Positions 5,332-9,520 of a stretch of 9,520 bases of DNA are shown piece by piece. Numbering within the stretch: position 1 is the stretch's first letter; each line of letters begins with the position of its first letter. A program made the translations under genes and the position numbers. The notes under the pieces are model-generated. The model ran no database searches. It saw only the letters and a program-made list of their open reading frames with translations, and was not told the origin of the DNA. The stretch comes from Acidaminococcales bacterium (GTDB lineage Bacteria > Bacillota > Negativicutes > Acidaminococcales > JAISLQ01), in the NCBI GenBank assembly GCA_031275255.1, contig JAISPA010000137.1, positions 1 through 9,520 on the forward strand, written 5' to 3'.

Positions 5332-7422
5332 ATGCCGGATAATTACGTCAAAAGCGCCGATAAAAGGATTGTAAGGAAAAAGAAGGTAAAGCTTAATCTG
5401 CTGCGCTTGTTCGCGGTGATTTTCGTTATAGGTTTCGTCATAATCTGCGGGACAATAATCGGTTTTGTCACCGCCAGCGTGAAAAATCTGCCCGAACAAC
5501 TTGGCAGCCTTGAGCCGGACGCCGCCTCGCAGTTTTTCGACAATCGCGGCAACCTTATCGCGACAACCAAGTCGGAAGAAAACCGCATACCGGTAAAACT
5601 CAGCCAAATTCCGCAAAACGTGCAGGATGCGTTCATCGCGGTCGAAGACATCCGTTTCTACCAACACGTCGGGGTTGACCCGCGCGCCATCCTGCGGGCG
5701 GTCTGGAGCAATATAACCAACACGCAGATTGCGGAAGGCGGCAGCACCATAACCCAGCAATTGGCCAAAAATACCGTCCTGACCCAGGAACAAACGCTTA
5801 ACCGTAAAATACAGGAAGTCGTTGTCGCGCTCAAAATAGAAGAAAAATACACCAAATCCGAAATCCTGGAAATGTATCTTAACCAGATCTATTTCGGGCA
5901 GGGCGCTTACGGAGTGCAATCGGCTTCAAGGATTTATTTCGGCAGGGACGTTGACAAACTTTCTTTGGCCCAAGCCGCCATGCTGGCCGGCATACCCAAA
6001 AGTCCCAATTATTTTTCGCCGCTTACCAATTTTGAAGCCGCCAAAGAGCGTCAGCACATCGTTTTGGATCAAATGGTGAAATACAAATTTATAACGCCGG
6101 AGGAAGCAAACGCCGCCCGCGAAGAAAAAATCGACGTTACTTCGCACCGGAAATCCGCTTCCAACAAACTGGATTACTACATCGACTATGTAACGCAGAT
6201 TCTTATAGATAAATTCGGCGCGGACGCCGTCTACAAAGAAGGTTTGAAGGTCTACACGAGCATTGACATGGCTGTGCAGCAGGCGGCGGAAACCGCCATG
6301 CGCGACGTGCCCGTGTATGAAACCGACGCTAACGGCCTGCAGCAGCCGCAGGGCGCCCTGGTCGCCATTGACCCGCGCGACGGGCAGATCAAAGCCATGA
6401 TCGGCGGGCGCGGCGCCGACCAATTTAACCGCGCGGTTTTGGCGGTGCGCCAGCCCGGTTCCGCCTTTAAACCCTTCGTATATTTGGCGGCGATCGACAG
6501 CGGGCTAACGCCGGCCACGATAATGGACGATAAAGACTTAAAGCTGCCCGGCAGCTGGTCGCCGCGCAATTATGACTGGACTTTTCACGGCAAGATAAGC
6601 ATGCGCACGGCTTTGGTAAATTCCTACAACATCCCCGCCGTCTTTCTCGCCCAGCAGGTAACGCCGGAAAGGGTGTTGAATTTCGCCCAGAAAATGGGCA
6701 TATCCACTCTTGTGCTTTCCGGCAATATAAACGACATCAACCTCGCCATGGCGCTTGGCGGATTGACCCGCGGCGTCACGCCCCTGGAAATGGCCAGCGC
6801 ATTCGGCGTATTTGCGCAAAATGGCGTATATACGGAGCCTTTATCGGTAATGAAAGTTGTCGACCGTAACAACAAGACTATATTCGTGGCCAAAACCAAT
6901 TCCCGGCAAGTGATTCCGGTCAACAGCTCGTATATCATTACCGATATGCTGCAGGATGTGATCAGCCGCGGTACAGGCTACGCCGCCAACATCGGCCGCC
7001 CGGCGGCCGGCAAGACCGGTACTACGAGCGAATATAAAGACGCCTGGTTTGTCGGTTTTACGCCGGATCTGTCCGCCGCCGTATGGATAGGCATCGACAG
7101 CGGCGGCGACCTCCGCGGTATGACCGGCGGCGATCTGCCCGCCCGTCTTTGGGGAAAATTTATGTCCGAGGCCTTGAAAGAAGCTCCCGTACAAAATTTC
7201 AAACGCCCGCCCGGAGTGATAATACCGCCGGAGCCGGTGATCAAAAAAGACACCGATCCCGTTGAAAAAGACAAAAAGCAGCCAGGCGCGTCGCCGCCGA
7301 TCCGAAGGCCGCCGCCCCCCGCGAAAAACACCGATAAAGCCCCTGACAAAAAAACCGACAAAAAAGCAGCCGAACCTCCCCCGTCTTCCAGCCGGCGCCG
7401 GTCTGACAGCAATAAATTATAA
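5332..7422 (+). CDS. mrcA: Class A penicillin-binding protein, PBP1A type (bifunctional peptidoglycan synthase)
   Basis: This enzyme polymerises lipid II into glycan strands and cross-links the peptides on the outer face of the cytoplasmic membrane. The ATG at 5332 follows AGGGGG (5315-5320) by 11 bases and gives 696 residues. A basic N-terminal tail (KRIVRKKKVK) precedes one membrane anchor (about 24-48). The GT51 glycosyltransferase domain shows EDIRFYQHVG (catalytic E105), GGSTITQQLAKN (136-147) and the block KIEEKYTKSEILEMYLNQIYFGQGAYG split over 168-194. The transpeptidase domain has SAFK (nucleophile S377, K380), SYN (431-433) and KTGTT (561-565), so all active-site motifs are intact. 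Residues after about 623 form a low-complexity tail rich in Pro, Lys, Asp and Ser, ending in SRRRSDSNKL. It is transcribed from its own promoter and ends before a large hairpin. The PBP1A subtype is inferred; the class is secure. Confidence 0.95.
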   Translation: MPDNYVKSADKRIVRKKKVKLNLLRLFAVIFVIGFVIICGTIIGFVTASVKNLPEQLGSLEPDAASQFFDNRGNLIATTKSEENRIPVKLSQIPQNVQDAFIAVEDIRFYQHVGVDPRAILRAVWSNITNTQIAEGGSTITQQLAKNTVLTQEQTLNRKIQEVVVALKIEEKYTKSEILEMYLNQIYFGQGAYGVQSASRIYFGRDVDKLSLAQAAMLAGIPKSPNYFSPLTNFEAAKERQHIVLDQMVKYKFITPEEANAAREEKIDVTSHRKSASNKLDYYIDYVTQILIDKFGADAVYKEGLKVYTSIDMAVQQAAETAMRDVPVYETDANGLQQPQGALVAIDPRDGQIKAMIGGRGADQFNRAVLAVRQPGSAFKPFVYLAAIDSGLTPATIMDDKDLKLPGSWSPRNYDWTFHGKISMRTALVNSYNIPAVFLAQQVTPERVLNFAQKMGISTLVLSGNINDINLAMALGGLTRGVTPLEMASAFGVFAQNGVYTEPLSVMKVVDRNNKTIFVAKTNSRQVIPVNSSYIITDMLQDVISRGTGYAANIGRPAAGKTGTTSEYKDAWFVGFTPDLSAAVWIGIDSGGDLRGMTGGDLPARLWGKFMSEALKEAPVQNFKRPPGVIIPPEPVIKKDTDPVEKDKKQPGASPPIRRPPPPAKNTDKAPDKKTDKKAAEPPPSSSRRRSDSNKL

Positions 7423-7428
7423 AATAAC

Positions 7429-7488
7429 ACTATTCCCCGGCTAAACTGCCGCCTGCTAAAGCAGGCGGCAGTTTAGCCGGGGAATAGT
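7429..7488. terminator. Long perfect hairpin between convergent genes, probable bidirectional terminator
   Basis: Bases 7429-7456 pair perfectly with 7461-7488, a 28-pair stem around the loop TAAA. It starts seven bases after the penicillin-binding protein stop and ends on the first base of the minus-strand stop codon of the zinc-ribbon gene. Beyond the stem the minus strand runs into T-rich sequence (TGTTATTTTATAATTT), while the plus strand lacks a T-run. Within the stem, AAAC and GTTT flank a GC-rich core, so a shorter two-way terminator is nested inside. It is longer than most terminators. Confidence 0.75.
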
Positions 7489-7844
7489 TACGCGAACAGC
7501 CGATAGATAAACCACAAAGCGGCCAATCCGAGCGCGACAAAAAGAAAGGCCGGCAGCAGCACGAATACGGCTAAAAGTAAAATAACCGCCAACAAAAGGC
7601 TTCCCAATATCCCCGAAGGGAAACTCACCTTCCAAAACCGCGCGCTCGGCCCGCCGCGCCACCCACCGCGGCCGAATCCTCTCTCCTCGTAGAAACCGTC
7701 TTCGTTTACCGTTATTTCCGGCGGCTTGTTTCCCGCTCTGTTAAAGGCCGTTTTACGTTTCAGTTCTTTATCGGGTACGGCGCCGCAATAAGGGCAATCG
7801 CCGTCCGTCTCGTCAAAATCTCTGTCGCAGTTCGCGCAGCGCAT
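7488..7844 (-). CDS. Small zinc-ribbon protein with C-terminal membrane segments
   Basis: The protein has 118 residues. It starts with MRCANC and ends at TAA 7490-7488. The ATG at 7844-7842 is chosen because GGGGGG (7856-7851) lies six bases upstream and the zinc ribbon then sits at the very N-terminus; an upstream TTG is unlikely. Cys pairs C3-x2-C6 and C17-x2-C20 (CPYC) form a short zinc ribbon. A charged linker follows, with a Gly/Arg stretch GFGRGGWRGG near residues 56-65. The last 40 residues are almost wholly hydrophobic, giving two membrane helices or one hairpin. Such ribbon-plus-membrane proteins are common small membrane proteins of unknown role. It lies 120 bases downstream of the 508-residue gene on the same strand and may share its transcript. 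No function is claimed. Confidence 0.75.
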   Translation of the reverse strand: MRCANCDRDFDETDGDCPYCGAVPDKELKRKTAFNRAGNKPPEITVNEDGFYEERGFGRGGWRGGPSARFWKVSFPSGILGSLLLAVILLLAVFVLLPAFLFVALGLAALWFIYRLFA

Positions 7845-7964
7845 CCGCCACCCCCCAAAACGGTTTTTATTAATTTCCAGACACAGCAAGCCGCGCGAAA
7901 CCAGCCCGCCGGATGTCCGTATGCGTTAAGCAATACTGTTCCCGGCCGGTCCGGCAACGCCGAA

Positions 7965-9491
7965 TCAATGGTTCATCAGCAGCATGATAAAGCCTTCTTC
8001 GTTAAGATAGCGCAAATCATACGGCTGAATGGCGAGCGCACGGGAAATATGGCTCTTATATCTGTAAACGGCGGCCAACGGTACTTTAAACATGCTCGCG
8101 ATATAATCATAATCAACGGTAAACGCCGAATTAAGATCGACAAAAATCGCCACAATGCCAGCCGCCCACAGCTCCGGCTTTCTGACCGCTATTTTACTTT
8201 GCCCGCAGTAATCAAGCCACATACGGAGGGCTAATTGCTGGTCGTGAAAAGAAAACACATTTTCCGACATAGCTGACAGCAGTTTGTCGATCACGCCGGC
8301 GTTCGTCAGTTTCCCGGCTTGTTGTGGGCGCTGGGACTGGCGGGGGACGGAAATATCGGGAACGGCGTTCAGTTTGCTGAAAGTCGTGAAAATATCTATG
8401 GCGTGCCGCACCGCCACCGCGTGCCGCCGGAAAAATCCATCCCAGTCGGCGTCCGGTTCCTGCGCCAGGTAGAATTTCATCTGCTTTTCCACTTCGTTCT
8501 TGATCCGCCGCCGCAATTTCAAACTTACCGGCACACTCATAACGTAGTTTACCAGTACCATATTGTCGGAGAAAAGATGGCCCATGAATAAAAGTTCTTT
8601 CAGTGGCAGCGTGTTTTCAACCGGATTGGGCAAAAAGAAACTGTGCCCGGTGAAAAGGTCTTCACACTCCAGCCAGTCTTCGGCCGATATGTTTTTGACA
8701 AAAAAAACGGCAAAGCGGGCGTTGATCAACTCGTCCAAAAGTTCGGCCGTTTCCGCCGGGTACTCGCCGAGGTCGCGAAAATTCCGCAGCGGGGTTTTGT
8801 CATTTTTGAGCAGCCTGTAATCAAAAAGAAAATAATCCCAAAACCCCAGCCAGAAATCCTGCCGGCGGTTTTCCAGGTCATCTTCGTCCCAGCCCATAAT
8901 GCCGTGATATAAAAATATCGCCCGCTCGAAATCGGGCATATACTCCCTTTTCTGGTAAAACTGGTTTAAAAGCAGCAGCAGCTCCTGCAAATGTTCGTCC
9001 AATTTGAGATAAATGGGAGCGGGCGCGTCCGGGGTAGCAAACCTGTCGGAAAGGAAAGAAAGATTGATGTCCTTGCGCAGGGCGTCAGGCAGTTTCAGTT
9101 CGCCGCGCGCCATAAATTTCGCGGCTTCGCGCAGCGCGCCGGTCTGCTCGACAATCTTCTTTTGGGCCAAATAATCATAAAAATCGGTTAAGGTATTGAA
9201 ATAACGCTCCACCGAAACCGCGCTCAATTTAAAATCAGCCACATTGCGCCCAAGCCAATTCAGCATTTCGCGGCAATCAATCAGTTTAGCCTGCTGAATA
9301 GGAATGTCCGCATAGGCCAGATACAGGCCAAACATCAAAAGCTGCTGCCACATCGACTGAAGTTTTTTGTCATCAACGTGTTGCCAGGCTTTTTTTCGTA
9401 AAAATCCTTCCACCCATTCATATTTTATTATATCGTTCCACGCCGCGTCCTGTTCATAAAAAAAGCGCACGGCATCGTAGACATTTTTCAT
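7965..9491 (-). CDS. Uncharacterised 508-residue protein with helix-turn-helix-like C-terminus
   Basis: I do not recognise this gene as a named family. ATG 9491-9489 is preferred over an ATG at 9506-9504 because GAGAGGG (9504-9498) lies six bases before it and overlaps the other start. There is no signal peptide or membrane helix, so it is probably cytoplasmic. Residues 1-130 are helical (for example SVERYFNTLTDFYDYLAQKK, 93-112). A central part (about 211-320) is aromatic-rich and reads DFWLGFWDYFLFDYRL, TPLRNF, EDLFTGHSF and KELLFMGHLF; this recalls proteins that carry SEC-C-type motifs, although no SEC-C cysteines are seen here. The last 70 residues (ELWAAGIVAIF, then YDYIASMFKVPLAAVYRYKSHISRAL) resemble the cyclin/HTH-like domain seen in DUF6398 proteins, possibly a nucleic-acid-binding module. 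It is oriented toward the zinc-ribbon gene. The upstream region is outside the window. Gene reality is secure; role is unknown. Confidence 0.85.
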   Translation of the reverse strand: MKNVYDAVRFFYEQDAAWNDIIKYEWVEGFLRKKAWQHVDDKKLQSMWQQLLMFGLYLAYADIPIQQAKLIDCREMLNWLGRNVADFKLSAVSVERYFNTLTDFYDYLAQKKIVEQTGALREAAKFMARGELKLPDALRKDINLSFLSDRFATPDAPAPIYLKLDEHLQELLLLLNQFYQKREYMPDFERAIFLYHGIMGWDEDDLENRRQDFWLGFWDYFLFDYRLLKNDKTPLRNFRDLGEYPAETAELLDELINARFAVFFVKNISAEDWLECEDLFTGHSFFLPNPVENTLPLKELLFMGHLFSDNMVLVNYVMSVPVSLKLRRRIKNEVEKQMKFYLAQEPDADWDGFFRRHAVAVRHAIDIFTTFSKLNAVPDISVPRQSQRPQQAGKLTNAGVIDKLLSAMSENVFSFHDQQLALRMWLDYCGQSKIAVRKPELWAAGIVAIFVDLNSAFTVDYDYIASMFKVPLAAVYRYKSHISRALAIQPYDLRYLNEEGFIMLLMNH

Positions 9492-9520
9492 TCGCAACCC
9501 TCTCATTGCCCAACCTAAAA

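Noticed and set aside
7429..7488. Terminal inverted repeat of an insertion sequence
   Set aside because: The two arms are only four bases apart with no transposase gene or target duplication; a hairpin is the simpler reading.
7845..7964. Additional small gene between the two minus-strand genes
   Set aside because: The open frame there (7760-7957) overlaps the zinc-ribbon gene in another frame and has no recognisable start signal; only short weak hairpins are seen.

Overview
The window looks like an ordinary chromosomal stretch from a moderately GC-rich bacterium, most likely a diderm member of the Firmicutes such as Negativicutes. This is an inference from three things: the style of the proteins (the class A penicillin-binding protein and the FecCD/BtuF-type transporter), strong purine-rich Shine-Dalgarno sites, and a substrate-binding protein whose signal peptide lacks a lipobox cysteine, which suggests a true periplasm. 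No rRNA, tRNA, CRISPR array, insertion sequence or phage gene was seen.

Left block (1-4317, + strand): the 3' end of a biosynthetic acetolactate synthase large subunit (ilvB-like, cut by the window edge). After a 52-base gap come three tightly coupled ABC importer genes: binding protein, FecCD-type permease and ATPase. They overlap as ATGA and TGATG and most resemble a cobalamin importer (btuFCD). A GC-rich hairpin followed by a short T-rich stretch closes the block.

Middle block (4318-5331): a long gene-poor leader of about 400 bases, dense in hairpins and in helices that exclude one another. It includes a stretch resembling the ligand-pocket strands of c-di-GMP-I (GEMM) riboswitches. It precedes a 164-residue protein of unknown function. 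A clear extended -10 promoter follows that gene.

Right block: this promoter drives a class A bifunctional penicillin-binding protein (glycosyltransferase plus transpeptidase) with a proline/lysine-rich tail. A nearly 60-base perfect hairpin separates it from two convergent minus-strand genes: a small zinc-ribbon membrane protein (7488-7844) and a 508-residue protein of unknown function (7965-9491) with a helix-turn-helix-like C-terminus.

Four items most deserve a second look. They are the possible riboswitch/structured leader upstream of the 164-residue gene, a natural Trp-to-Leu change at the substrate-specificity position of the acetolactate synthase, the loss of the Q-loop glutamine in the importer ATPase, and the uncharacterised 508-residue protein with its zinc-ribbon neighbour. 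No clear new multi-gene system can be claimed from sequence alone.
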